The translations under genes were made by a program, and so were the position numbers. This document shows positions 25,700 to 38,800 of a stretch of DNA of 64,000 bases, in pieces. Source of the stretch: Pomacea canaliculata (lineage: Eukaryota; Mollusca; Gastropoda; Architaenioglossa; Ampullariidae); assembly GCF_003073045.1 (NCBI RefSeq), contig NC_037590.1:44928296-44992295 (forward strand). The letters run 5' to 3'. The notes under the pieces were generated by a model. That model was given only the letters and a program-made list of their open reading frames with translations, searched no databases and was not told the DNA's origin. The first letter of the stretch is position 1. Each line of letters opens with the position of its first letter.

Positions 25700-28600
25700 T
25701 TTTCTTTTCTTTTTTTAGGTCATGTGATTCGGCAAGCAGACGTTTGCGGTGCGGTGGGCTTCTACAGGTAACAATAATTGTTTACAGATTTTTTAGGCCA
25801 CCAGGTGCCTGAACACATGTCCCAGTGTAGAAATTATCAAAGTGCGATCATCGCTCTCCCCTCTTGTATGTCAGGGTATCACAAGTCCAGCATTCGAGAG
25901 GACAGGTACTCGTACCTCTTGTCTAAGGTGAGAGTTCAACCGGTGAGAGATATCACTCCTTCCGGATTAAATGAGACGGTTACACCAGGGGATTGCTTGC
26001 GCATTGCAAGGAATGAAAGTAGGGAGTCCTCAGACACCGTCGCCTGGCGCATTACATAAGGAAGTATGTAACACAAGCTGCTAAGTGTCAACTAACCCGT
26101 TCATTGCTGACATGATATGAACTCCTATCTCTGCTCAGGGTCAGAAACTCGATCATCGCTCGTTGCCCCGCCCGCCTCCAGTCTGTTTTGTAATGTATAT
26201 ATTATGGCCTCGGGATAATTAGCTTTTGCAGAAATAGTTTCCGTTCTCGTTTTCGGTTTCCAATTTTTTTGTTCATTTGTCATGACCAGCATTTGCACTT
26301 GTGAGCTTCCCCAGCGCTGGTGGTGTTGCGAGTTGAGATGGTCACGTTAGGAGCCAACAAAAGCTCAAGGTATATCTTATGTGTTAAGAAAATATAAAGT
26401 ACAATAAACGCATTAACATTTAAATTAGTAGTGATTTTTTTTTCATAAGATTGGTACGTGTGTATGCGTGTGTGCACACCATTAAGTCTTTTGATCAATG
26501 AGCGCGGTTTTTTGTTTTTTGAAATGATGAGTGTAGTAAAGCAGTCACTTAATTATTTTGATGTAGGATCGCGTGTCTGGCGCTTGTCAAGGAAAACTCA
26601 CAACAGTTTCTGAAAATGAAACATCATGTCGCGGAAGTGTCCCACGAGAAGGAATGGGGGTTGGCGACTAAAAAGATTCCCAAGAAAAAAGAAATTTGAA
26701 TGATTGGCAGTTCATAATTGAAAACAGGATTCATGCGTGCCGAGTCCTGTTCCTATAAGTCACACATGAAATTCCGTGCTACGGAAGGCTCTATCATTGG
26801 CTCCATCACGTAAGCTTTGAACTCTAACAAAAGAAAATATAAAGCGTACTTGGTCTCTTGGCCGTTAAAATTCCATGAACAAATAAAACTTGTTACCTTT
26901 CGAGTAAGCGGTTGTTCTACAGATTTGATCACTTTTTTTTTAACCCCTAAGTTGTTTTTTTCACCTCTTAGAAAGCATCTTAACAATTCTTAGCATCTTG
27001 CCTGGATGTATTTTGCAACAACAAAAATTGTTAAACTCGATTCCCGACACAGGTAATAAGCTGCCTGAACAGAAACTTAAACTGTAAATTGCTACAGGGA
27101 TCATTCATCACCCCCTCCCTCCTCAATGAGGCACAATTACATCTGAAATGCAACATTGACACTTCATTTCAAACCATGTTTCTGTCAAGTCATTTTAAGG
27201 TTGAGGTCTCTTCTGTTCCATTTGTTCATTCTCTCTCTTTCATTTTTCAATGAAGCTTAAAAAAAGACAGTCTAAGATGAATTGCCAACTGGTGTAATAC
27301 AAAACAACGAAAGTAACATCCAAAATGAATTTCATAACTTTAAAGAATAAAAGTCTGTTAAACTAATTAAATCACCTGTTACAGCTAAATTTAGAGGCAT
27401 CAATGATATCATTCAACATGCTAAGTGTGCCTTACACCATGCTGTTACAGTGTTACTTAGAAGAGCTTGCTAAAAATGTCATACTTTAACCTGCACTGGA
27501 TCTTCCTTTCTTCCCATTAACAGAACACTTTTGCATTTTGAAAGTAATCAACCATAAAATTTCCTTATCTCAACAGAATAGTAACAAAAAACTAAGCAGG
27601 AAATTCCTGCAAGTAAGAAACAAGCTTTTTACTCACATTTTAAGAATGTAGAAATTTACACAAATCACTTTCATCAGCATTACATAAAACTTAATGCAAG
27701 TTATTTTCTTACTCTATCATTTTTCTTGGTCTATTGACTAGTCCACCTGCTTCTTTACCTCTGCTGATTCATGTAACCTGCTCTCAATTATTATTACCTG
27801 ATTCCTCTATGTTTGTCTTTGCTTACTTGTCAGTATTGTTGTTCATCAGCTGTTTGTATGCTGTCCTTGTCTTAAGCATTGAGAGTATGCACTTTCCGGA
27901 GGGTGATCACATGCAATATAAATTGCACATTATCAAATCCTTTTGGAGGGGGGGGGGACTCAATTTGCCTCTCAAGTGCATCTCACATCTAATTTCTGTA
28001 AACAGAGAGAAATGTTCAGGGAATGATACAATAGAAGCAAGAAGAATGAAACCGTCGGCTATTGCTTCTTCACATCAGCTTGGATCTTTTGGTCATCAAC
28101 TCTTCTCTTCCTGGCACTATTAACGCGGATGAATGGAAAATTAGTCAGATCTTTGTCATAGCTTCATATTAACAAGGTAGGTTTGCTTCTTCTGGCAGAA
28201 TTACCAAATGGATGCCTGCATTCTAGGCTAGACGGATATGCACGTCTAGTACCACAGCCCTAGAAGTATATGTGTGCAAGGCAGGAAGTATGCCAAGCTA
28301 CCAGAAGCTTGGAAAAGAAAGGAAACATGCTGTGTACACCACAGACATGAGAAATGTTTTCAAGAAGTTTTGATTATGCACTGAATTGAATTGAAACATG
28401 TAATGTGCAAAGTGCCACTTGTCAACTATGTAATAATTTGCTCCTGTACTCAAAACAATAATATCAAATATCTCTCAAATGAAAATATAACATTTCAGCT
28501 ATAACACATAAAACAAATTGATTCATACAGATAATTTAAAGAGGAACTTGAGGTATAACACACTACCCCTAGGTAGACACCCCTCTCTCTATGTACATAT

Positions 28601-29600
28601 ATACACAAATCTGGCATCAACTTTTTGAAAATGGGGGAAAATGGTACAGATGACCTCATTTCAAATCAAATTCCTTAATATCTATTGTCATGTCGACTTG
28701 ATGCATTTCTGTAAATAAAAAAAAAGGTAAACCAATTGTATTAGGCTTATAACCATACATGTAAGTTCACATTACTATCACTTTAAAAAAGAATTAATTT
28801 ATTTCAACATATTTTTGGTTCTTGTATAAAATTACTTTTATGAATGAGTGTAACTGTTCAAAACACTAGCAATTAGCAGTGACAGCTGTGTGCAAAATGG
28901 TATGTTGAGCCACCCAACATTCAGGCCACTGGGAAGAGGCAGTAGAGATTGCAATTTTCTGGGGATCAGCTTTTTTTTTTAAATGTTAGATTTGTGCTCA
29001 TCTCTCACTTGTTGCTCTTCTTTCCCCAAACCCTATAAGAGGTCAAGAAGCCATTCAACAGCTGGGTCTATTGAGGAAAGTATCCTGCACCACAGGGATT
29101 TCAACTAGTGTGTGCCCCTCCAGGCTTGGATCCTGTGATTCAAGCCATTTGGCCATTAGTTTCCCTTGTGTACAATGGTGTTGGGTTTATTATAATGATG
29201 ATGATGATAATCATCAATGAATGAGATATGTGAAAAAATAATTTAATTTTTCTCAAGCTTTGCAGCATACTGTGGAAAATTGCGAATGATGCAGTACACT
29301 AGAAAATGTAAAGAAAACTTTAAAAAAAAGTTCCATAAATGCAAAATATATTTATCAATGATCTATTTTTATCATTTACTACAATAAACAGTTAATTTTG
29401 CAAAATGTTTTAGTGTGCTAAAAAAAATGCAGACTTAACATTCTGGGGATGTCTCACTCTTTGTCTTAGTGATAGCCAGCCTTACTTGTTGATTTACTCT
29501 CCCAGTGATAGTGGATTGTTTGTATATGGTCAACAATATTAAGAGTTATAGTTGGGGAGGGGAGGGAGGAGGATTTCAAGAGTTATTCACAGATTTTCCA
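25700..29600. other. Intergenic stretch without a supported gene
   Basis: AT-rich with poly-T and poly-A runs, a GAT repeat at about 29198-29212 and a G run at 27948-27957. The longest frame (27734-28123, plus) is hydrophobic only by T-richness and shows no family marks. Downstream exons of gene C may lie in 27-29.6 kb but I could not identify any. Confidence 0.45.
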
Positions 29601-29673
29601 TACTTGCAAAGGGGTCCTGTGCCCCTAACCTTGTGAATGCAGAGGGTCAAGTGACATTAATGTCACTCACTCA

Positions 29674-32050
29674 CCTTCTCAAGTTGAATTCTGTGGAACT
29701 CTTGTCTCTTCTGCCTTCTGCATTTCCATATAGCCATCTCTACCAGCTTCCTGCCCAGGTCGTTGACCTCTTGTGTCCAACATATCCTTCCTTGCTTTCC
29801 GATTACGTTGTTGGCCTCTTACATCTGACACGTGCCTCCTTTCCTGCCTAGGTCGTTGACTTCTTGTATCTGTCACACCATCCCTGGTTTCCTGATTACG
29901 CTGTGGGATCTTAAATCAAACATGCCTCTTTCTTCTTGCCTAAGTCTTTGATCTCTTATGTTCATTATGTCCTCCCTGACTTCCCTAATATACTGTTGGT
30001 CTCTTACATCCACTGTATCGTCCCTTGCTTCAAGGCTAGGTCGTTGACCTCTAACATTCATCAAGTCCTCCCTTGCTCCATGATGACTTCTTATCTGCAT
30101 TGACTCTTCTTGCAGCTTCTGCTGCCAAAGTCTCTTTTCATCTTCTTGATGTCTTTGCTCTCCATGTCTGCACATCTGCCTTTCCACTCTGTTACAAATG
30201 CATCGTCATCCATTCCTGGCACAATAGCATTATCCAAAGTATCTCGATGCCATATTTCCACACCAACACTATTACCAGACATTGGTTTAAAGAGTAGTCT
30301 TGACATCAGCTCTTGCAACTGACTTTGTTCAACCATAATATTCCACAGTTCTGTAAAAAGGATAAAAAAAACCCCCACTGCTTTTTTGCCTGTTAGAACA
30401 CTAAACCTACAGCATGCTTAATGTGATCATTTAACATAACTGACAGAAAACTAACAATCTTAATATGTCAAGCTTTAAAATATAAATTAACTAGTTTATA
30501 AGTATTCTTTACAACTTTTGTCTCTCAATCTCTATAGTGTTTATCAGGTTTCTTTAAAAAAATTTTTTTGACAAAGCTATCAATAATACATTGCAAAATT
30601 GTTACACTCCAATATTACATTAAAACACTCAAATCTAGGTTAGAACACCAACCCTTTTGAAAGCCTTTTGCCAGGAATGTGTCTCTTATAGCATACATAA
30701 TTCACTTCTTCAGCCAGGCTAACAGCACTCAGAATGTTGTCACTCTTTATATCTATGGGTGTAATATCATGAATTTTTACTTGATAGTCACACAGACCTG
30801 AAAAAAAAAAGAGTTCAGTTTAGATATGCCTATAAAACAAGGAAGGAAAACATAAAGCTACTGAAAAACAATGTAACGGCCAAGTATTCAATGAATGCTT
30901 TATAATCTTGTCATTAATATCATGCATCTCACTTCAATAGGAAAAATTAAAAAGTACAAAAAAAGATGATGTTGGTTAAAATAAGGACAATATACCAGCC
31001 CCAGGGACTGCAAGCAGAAGTGTCAAGCTATTGTTTATGTGTAATTCACTCCAGATGATGTTGCTATGAAATCCCTTAGATGGGATACCACCACAGCTTT
31101 TTAAATGGCTTTACAAAAAATTATCTCCTTCCCTATGCCCCCCATTAGCAATTCAGTGCTGGAAGGAAATGTCCCTTCTTAAAAGGTAAAAAGACTGATC
31201 CTAGCAATTATACCTCTTTCAGTCTACCATGCAGTCATGGAATCTTTCATACAAGACATATTAGTTGCGCATCTACAGAGAAATTAGTGTTACTATGTTT
31301 TTCGCCACTGGAAATTTTCCTTAACTAAAAGCCTTGTCTTTATGTTTGTGTATTTTTTAAATCTGGTATTAAATGTCTGCAGATATTTGGTTTAACATCA
31401 AACAGGTGCTAGCAGCTACTTGTGCCATAGGTGATTAATTAATCTTTTAATCTTAGGTCAGTCTGACTTGGGGTGTTGGGATGATTTGACATGGGATAAT
31501 CTGGCCATTGCAGGAGTCAATCTGACTGGCTGGAGCAATGTGGTTTGGGGTCTGAGTGACCAGCCCTCCAAAATTTGCACACTTCCTCTCCAGAGGCTCT
31601 AAAGAAAAATGAAATTTAAAACTCTTGTTATATAACCATTTTCTCAATTACACCATCTGTAACTTACTCTTGACTTTAAAAAAAAGTGTATGTCTTAATG
31701 GAAATCTTGGTAATGTATTGAATCTTTGGATTACACCCTCCACTTTTGCTTTATAGTCTGTCCATTTTTGCTGTTGATCTGTGTTTTCCATCATTTGCTA
31801 TTCCTTTCTCAACAATCTTTTCCTCTTCCAATTCCAAAGCATATTTTTTCCCTTTGTTTTCATTTTCGCTAACAGGTTTGGCCTCGGTTTCAATATCAGC
31901 ACCAGAAGTACATCCAACTTCCATCGCCGTGCTTTCTGAATCTTTATTTTTTGCCATCCACAGGTTCAGAACCCAATTTGTATCAATGTCATCTTTATTA
32001 TCGATACATTTATTTTTTTCAAGGTTTCTTAAACTCATGACTTCTTCCAT
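29674..32050 (-). CDS. Gene C: unrecognised protein, paralogue of the divergent gene D (partial model)
   Basis: Start ATG at 32048-32050 (upstream in-frame TGA). The first segment, to about 31751, is acidic and holds NWVLNLWMAKN, matching NWVKDLWQARN of gene D. The exon at about 30640-30797 (acceptor TTTTTTTTCAG) codes LCDYQVKIHDITP and SAVSLAEE; gene D exon 2 has VRDYQVRVHNFHL and ICLAES. The exon from 30353 downwards codes LWNIMVEQSQLQELMSRLLF and VGVEIWHRD; gene D exon 3 has LDILVHRHNIPQLM and VAFEVWRRE. Then an Arg/Gln-rich tandem repeat of 16 residues (MNVRGQRPSLEAR-like) runs down to a good donor (GAGAAG|GTGAGT) at about 29674. The joins at exon 1/2 and between the DYQV and LWN exons do not resolve in frame by one base, and the repeat has another one-base break. 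Function unknown. The gene may continue leftwards or may be decaying. Confidence 0.55.
29690..30085 (-). repeat. 48-bp tandem repeat coding Arg/Gln-rich 16-residue units in gene C
   Basis: About eight units on the minus strand, each near 45-48 bp. Consensus protein: RKDMLDTRGQRPGQEA (for example EDLMNVRGQRPSLEAR, EDIMNIRDQRLRQE, RHVSDVRGQQRNRKA). One unit (near 29875-29890) is one base short relative to the others and breaks the frame. Confidence 0.7.
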
Positions 32051-32891
32051 TTCCTGAATGCTACTAAGACTTTTTCACTCTTTAATCTTTCTCCTTGCTA
32101 TCATGAAGCAGAATTTGTTTCGAGGTCGAACCTTTTCAGACAGACGTCTCATTCATCACTTATTCCAGATCAGCCTACTGCTTTCCTAGCAACAACGTTG
32201 TACTAACACCAGTAATGGACAGTAGCTGGTTATGATTTAGATCATCATTTAGATAACAACGGCGTTTTGAAAACTGAAACATCAAGCGTGAAATGGACTT
32301 CTTTGCCTAGCTAGAAGTTGCGCGTACGCCGTTTAATAACTATAAATGAAGACTTGCTTCGTCTCTTCTGATACTTGCAGTTCTATTAAAGTGCCTACAT
32401 GGAAAAAGGGGGTTCACGAGACACCATTTTTACCGCTTCAAAACGATAAAAGGGATCAAATTAAAGAAATAAGCAAAATTTTAAGATATTTTATATTTAT
32501 TAAATTTTTAAAAAATTATACTAAATACCCCCAAACTAATTTTTGCAGTGTTTTCTTACTCCCTTTTGATCATTTTTTTCCCGATTTACAATTTGTAGCT
32601 AGATCTGAGTAGTCGTCCCTGTTGGTGCTTGTGTGGATTAAGCGGACTCGAAGTTTACGAAATTTTAAAAAATAGCATTGTTAAATACTCTCAAACTAAT
32701 TTTCGCAGTATTTTCTTACGCTCGTTAAATCTTTTTTTTTCCCATTTACGATTTGTTGCTAGATCTGAGTTGCTGTCCCTGTTGCCGCTCGTGTGGTTAA
32801 CTCGGGCCTGTGTAGTATTGTGTTGCAAGTGATGTAGAAGACGATCGTGCATCAAGACAATTGTTAACGGTAGCAGAAGTTTCCTAGATAA
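32051..32891. promoter_or_regulatory. Shared upstream region of divergent genes C and D
   Basis: Only 841 bp separate the two start codons, which face away from each other, so this stretch must hold both promoters and 5' UTRs. No TATA box was seen at a convincing position. The half nearer gene D contains the 165-bp tandem duplication listed separately. Confidence 0.6.
32487..32805. repeat. Tandem duplication of about 165 bp in the C/D promoter region
   Basis: Unit 1 at about 32487-32641 and unit 2 at about 32658-32805 share, in order, AAATTTTAAAAAAT, TCAAACTAATTTT.GCAGT.TTTTCTTAC, CCCATTTACGATTTG, GCTAGATCTGAGT and GTCCCTGTTG...CTCGTGTGG. Identity is about 75-80% by eye. Confidence 0.8.
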
Positions 32892-35800
32892 ATGAGTGAG
32901 ATGGAGTCCAACAACGATGATGATGATAACATGGCTGATAAAGATATAAATCTTTCGGATTTTGATGAATATGCCATTGCTGCTGAGATGGATTTTGACG
33001 GAGTGGACTTGGAGGGAGACATTGAAACGCCCGCAGAGCTTGTGAATGATTTCGATGAAGATACCAGTGATCTAGACGCCCTAGAATTAGAACTTGCTTG
33101 TGACTCGGTTACTCACGTTGAGAGCAACGTCAAAACAGTAGCCAGCCATATCTCCTGCAGAGAGTTTAACAAAGACACAAGCAAAAAGAAACTGTCTTCT
33201 GAAGAAACCGAGAAAGAATCAAAAGTATTTAGACCAGACGAAAATAAACTTCACAAAGATGAAAGAAGTAGCGACGAAGATGATGAGAAAACTGAACAAA
33301 ACTGGGTTAAAGATCTGTGGCAAGCTAGGAATGCTAATCCTGAAAAATGTAATCAAGAAGCCAAAACTAGAGGTGGACTTTCATCACAGGAAAATTATGA
33401 AAGCATGTCTGTAATGAAAAAGAAAGAAAATGAAATAATAAGCAAATTAGAAAAAGATTTAGACAATAGAGAAAAATCACAGCTTAGAAAGGAATTTAAA
33501 AGACTGCAGAAATTAAATCTGAAAGAACTGCGTATCCCACCAAGTGTGGAAAGCTTTATGATGCCAGTCTGCTGCAGTGATGAAAGTGAGTGCTTTATGT
33601 GTGTGTGTTGAACATTTACCAACATATTAAAAAAAGTTGAAGTAGAAAACTTAATACTAACAAAATTGTTACATAAAGAAATAATGATCATGATCCAAGT
33701 GCAGTAAGCATATAAATGCAGTCTAACTGCCACTAAAGATTGCACCTACACTGCTGCCATTGTGTAAAAGCCTTAGTTATTTCACTGAATTTATATTATT
33801 ATTATGACTAGTAATGTTTCCTATGAATATATAAAGTGCTATGTACATCTAATTAATTGAGTACAACTAAATCATGTAATTTAAAGAGCATATCTTATAT
33901 TGATTCTGAAAGAAATGAATTGTTGTGAGTTAGACACAACATAATTTTAAACATTTCTTTGTAGGTGTCCGTGACTATCAGGTGAGAGTTCATAATTTTC
34001 ACCTGAAAGATATGAAGAACACATCTTTTTTCAAAATCATCTGCCTTGCTGAAAGTATGGCAGTCACATTTTCAAAGAACAAGCTAGATGAGAGTGATGA
34101 CACAGAGGAAAGGTATAGTTAATCAAGTTAATCAAAGTTTAATTTGATAAAAATGCAAATTCATAGGTAGTTACTTTAAATAGGCATATTTACATGCAAA
34201 CATTTACTTACAGGAATGTATATCCATTTGATTTATGTGCATTTTTTAGTTCTACAGATATACATGACATATGACAGTAAAATGTTTATTTACTTGACTT
34301 ATACCATTAGGCATCTGGTAGCAAGAATGAAATCAATCAGAATAATATCTAAGTATCTGTTTTATTTTTTGGCAAACATTTTTGCTGATATGCTAACCTA
34401 AACACAAATGTAGCCAGACATTTACACAAGAACATTCCTTCATAATAAGACTCATTTCATCATCAGCAATATTAGTATTGTTATATGTCTTAAAAACTTC
34501 CATGCTCACAAATTTCAGTATAGTTACTAATTTGTTTTTGTTTAACTGTCATCTAAGGTTCCTTCCTTTGCAGAGTGCTGGATATATTGGTACACAGGCA
34601 TAATATTCCACAATTAATGGTACATCTTCATTCTTTTGAGTTTGTCTGCAATCCTGTTGCATTTGAGGTCTGGAGAAGAGAAGATGCAGAATTTAAGACT
34701 GGCTCTAATATGGCTGGCAATGCACCAGAGAGGCAGAAGGAAAAAGGTCAGTCCCAAAGTTTGGTGATGCGTGCTAGTGCTTTTTTGCTTGAAAGTAAAG
34801 TGCAACATTCTTGACTATTCAGCTGAATATGTGCAGTCCAGAAGCCATATTTAAACAGTGGATGACCAAAATGCTCCGAACTGTAAATGATCCAGCGAAG
34901 TAATTTCTTTTTCTTGTCATTGGTTGAGCTCATAACAAGGTACTAATTCCTGACATCCATTTTCCCCTGTGCACAGTGGTCAGATTAGTGGTGTCATGAA
35001 CATAGAACATCAATATACCTAAAGAAGTTATTATTCCATTTTGACAGTTGGCCGTAGCCATGACAACAAAGAAATATAACAGATTTGTGTTGTCAGCCTG
35101 TAAAGGTTTTTATTTTGCAGACAGGAGCAGAGGGGAGGGGGGAATGTTGTTTACTCAGATTTTAGGAATTAGTACCTTGTAATGAGTTAAAAAAGTCATA
35201 CAAGTTTTAAATAAGTTTTCACGAGTTTCCCTGAAGCAAAAACAGTTTTTTCGCTTACTTTGCATTTCGCAAAAATAATTTTGGAACCAGGATTACAAAA
35301 AAGTCTGTGATCACAATGTCTAGTCCTGTAGGTAGTGGATTGTATTGGTCATACACCATGTAGGAAAGAATAAACATGATTTTTGTTGAAAGAAAAATAA
35401 CGTTATATTCCAAATGAATAAAACAATATACACTTATCTTGATGTATGTACTTCTGTCACATTGGGTTTTGTTTGTTTGGTTTTTTTTTAAGAAATCTGG
35501 AAAAATTCTTATTCTTGGCTCAGTGTCTTCCTGTTTCTGTGTAACTCCTATGAAAATTAGTTACTGGGCTCTGATGTGATTTAGTCCTTTTTTTTTGTTT
35601 ACTTAGTTTCAGAGTAAAACATTATTTTTTTGTTACTTAAGTGGATGCAAATGTTTGCACACTACACTTTGAGTCATCTATGCAATGTCAACTGGTAGTT
35701 GTTTTACATATAAAAGTCACTAAGCATCATTAACATTTATGGATGGTCTGTATTAATAGGAATGCTGACATAATCTAAAGATTGTTTTATCTCCACAGTG

Positions 35801-38800
35801 TTGTTCAAGGTGACAAGAGATTACTCTGAAATGCCTGAGCACTGCAAATCAATCTCAGGTATGGTGGACCATCATCACTTTTATTGTCTGTTGTTTGTAT
35901 CTTCTTTTTCCTTTTACTCAATCCTTCCCATTTTTTTAAAGTTTTCAATTTTTCAGAACCTTTTTTCAATAGTATGTTAGTTTAGATGGTATTTCTTTGA
36001 TTTTTGTTTGTCTGTTATAGCACTCACTGTATGGAGATACTATCAGAATTGCCTTTCTTGGTCAACAAAAATAATGCTTCTGTGAAAAGTGTTCTCCAAA
36101 ATTGTTAATTGCCAACAAAAAATATGAAAACTTTAACTATAAGTGAAATATTCCACTAGCAATATATTTCTACTCAGCAAACATTTTGTGGGATTTATGT
36201 GATAAAACTTATAAAGGTAAGTATATATGGATATCAGCCAGCAGATCATGTGTGCTTATTCTGGATTTTCTAATGAAGAGACAAGTATAAGTTGTTCGAA
36301 AAGTTTTCAGACTGAATGGTGTCCGGATAAGCAATGAAGAAGACAAAGGAAAGTTTCAGCTGCAACTAAGGCCGATCGATTTCTTTGGCTGTCACTTTAT
36401 ACTGTCTTCACATGGATTCAATTTTGATTTACACTACTGAGATTTTCTACATAGAGCAGCTGTTTCATGGCTGTTTCGTTTATCCTGCAATAATTAAGGT
36501 GGACCATTTATTAATCCTGAGCACAAAGCTAGTGCTTTTCTGTCATGCTGGTCAGTTACTTCTTGCTGTATATTCAGCGTTTTGAATAACTCAGTGACCT
36601 CACCTCACTGCCCTGGCCATCATCGCTGGCACTTTTGCCAAACAGCCACTTGCTGCGATCAAGTTTATGGGACTATGCTCGAAATGTTTGGGCATTTTTA
36701 CTACATTGTCTACTGATATGTACACTATGTTTCATGTTTCAGGCACAGCACTGAAAAGGTCCCTGTTTCTGATTAACTTGCCACCAAGCATTGATGAATT
36801 TACCCTCAGGATTGTCTTCCCTAAAGCCATCAAGATTGGTATTGCAAAAGTCTCTCATACCATCAGGTGAGTGACAGATTAGGAAATTGCACACAGGCTT
36901 GGATTATTTCAGCAAGAGTTTCGATCCTACAGTGGTATGGCTTTTGTACCATTACAGCTGGCATACATTATGGATCAGCATCAGTTTGAGAAATGTGAAA
37001 AAAAAAATTTGATGGCTATTTCTCTTCTTGTAGTAACCTGGACATGGAAGACCAAAAATAAGCTACCATAAAGATACTATTGTTGACTTAAATTCTTCAC
37101 TGCTATTCACAGATAGCTTCATCATACACGTTACAGCAGCTCGGTGGATGTGAAGGCACTACGTTTCTAGATTGTAATGTTTCTTTTGTGGGCTGCTTCA
37201 TCTGAACATCATGCTGAAGCACAAATATAAGCCTGAGCATCTGGGCAATTCATTGATGCAAAGTGAAGTTATACAGTTTGCTCCATTGTTCCTGGTTTTT
37301 ATTTTATGGTTTTTTTCTTGGTAGAATCTTGATGTCTACTTGGCAGACTTTACTTTCTTCTCAATCAAAACTACAGAACGACTGTTGGAAGACCAAGTAT
37401 CACAAGCAGACAGGAAATGGAGTGCAAATGATTGGTAGATGATACTGTAGTGTAGCTGTCAACTGGACAGACATTGGAATGAGTGCACATGCAACCAAAC
37501 GCAGTATTAATACATTTAAGCACGAACATGGTCATTTTGCTGAACACAGTAAACATTTGGGAAGATGTAAGAGTCCAGACTTTAATACAACATGAGTGCT
37601 GCAGAAAAGGCAGGAATTAGTGGCCCATGTTGCAGTTGGATGTATTTTTCTTCAGTGTGCAAAAGACACATCTAAGAGTCAAATTGAGAAAGCTTGTCAT
37701 AATTTTTCCTCATGTTTTACTAGTTTGATAACTTCTTTCATATACTGTCACTCTGTCAGCGGAAAATTGCAAGGACAGACTCACAAGATAACACTTTGAA
37801 GTTATTGACAGCTGTTGTAGCCATATTCAAGGTGGGAAGTGGTAGACTCAGACTGACAACCTCATGGTGTGAAGTTAAGAGCACAAGCTGCTGCTCTTCC
37901 CGTTGTCTAGAGAGGATTAAAATCAGTGGGAAGAGAAAACAGATTCTGGAAGAACTTATTGCTGTACTTATCTGCTCATTTGTAGAAGTATGTTCCTTAC
38001 TTCCCAGCCATCCACTAGCTTCCAAATCTGTGCCTGGCTTCTTTATTTGCAGCAACTAAAATGCCTTCCATTGCTAGTGACCAGAAGGCCAGGAATACAA
38101 GCCTAATTGAAGCACCAGTTTCAGTTTTTGCCGACTGTTGGAAGTAATTTGCATCCAGCTTGTGGTCTTGTTGCATTTTTTTCACTTTGTCTTTGAAGCA
38201 TTGGCTTAACCCCAAACACATAAGCGGGTATGACTGTACCATCTTCGTGCCTTAATGCATGTTTTCTAAAATAAAATGTTGAAGGCTCTCATAGATGATA
38301 AGGGCTTTGGCTTGGGATGTTTGCATTGCAAACAGGTGGGACTTCCTGTTTAAGATCCTGTTCTTCTGATTAAATGGCGGACGCATGTCCAGTTTTCAGA
38401 GTAGTGTTTTATTCTGCAACACCACTTCACTTGCAGCTGAAGAACTTTCAGGCTCTAATGCATGCCCTGGACTATCAGCTGAAAAGGATTGACAGGGTGT
38501 CAACATGTTACATTTCAGAATTTCTTGCTTATCTGCCAGCGTTGCATTCAACTTTTCGGTGTTGTTGAGCAAAGCGTAAAGACATGGTATGGTGGAGGAC
38601 CATAATACCAAACATGCACCAAGCATTATCAGCATATCCTGTCAGGAACTGAAACAAGTTTTTTTTTTTGTCTTTATTTTCTGAGATTGGCATGATGAAC
38701 TGTTGTTTATGCTGATGGCAGAGCTTTTTTTTAAAAAAAAAAAGAGCAGGACTGTACAAGGCACATCAATTAGCTCATGAACTGTTTTCAGAAGCATTTG

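Noticed and set aside
27734..28123. 129-codon hydrophobic frame
   Set aside because: T-rich sequence gives false hydrophobicity; no homologue-like pattern or splice partner.
31453..31602. Minus-strand frame EPLERKCANFGG as an exon of gene C
   Set aside because: It has an acceptor-like TTTAG but no counterpart in gene D and no convincing donor; left out of the model.
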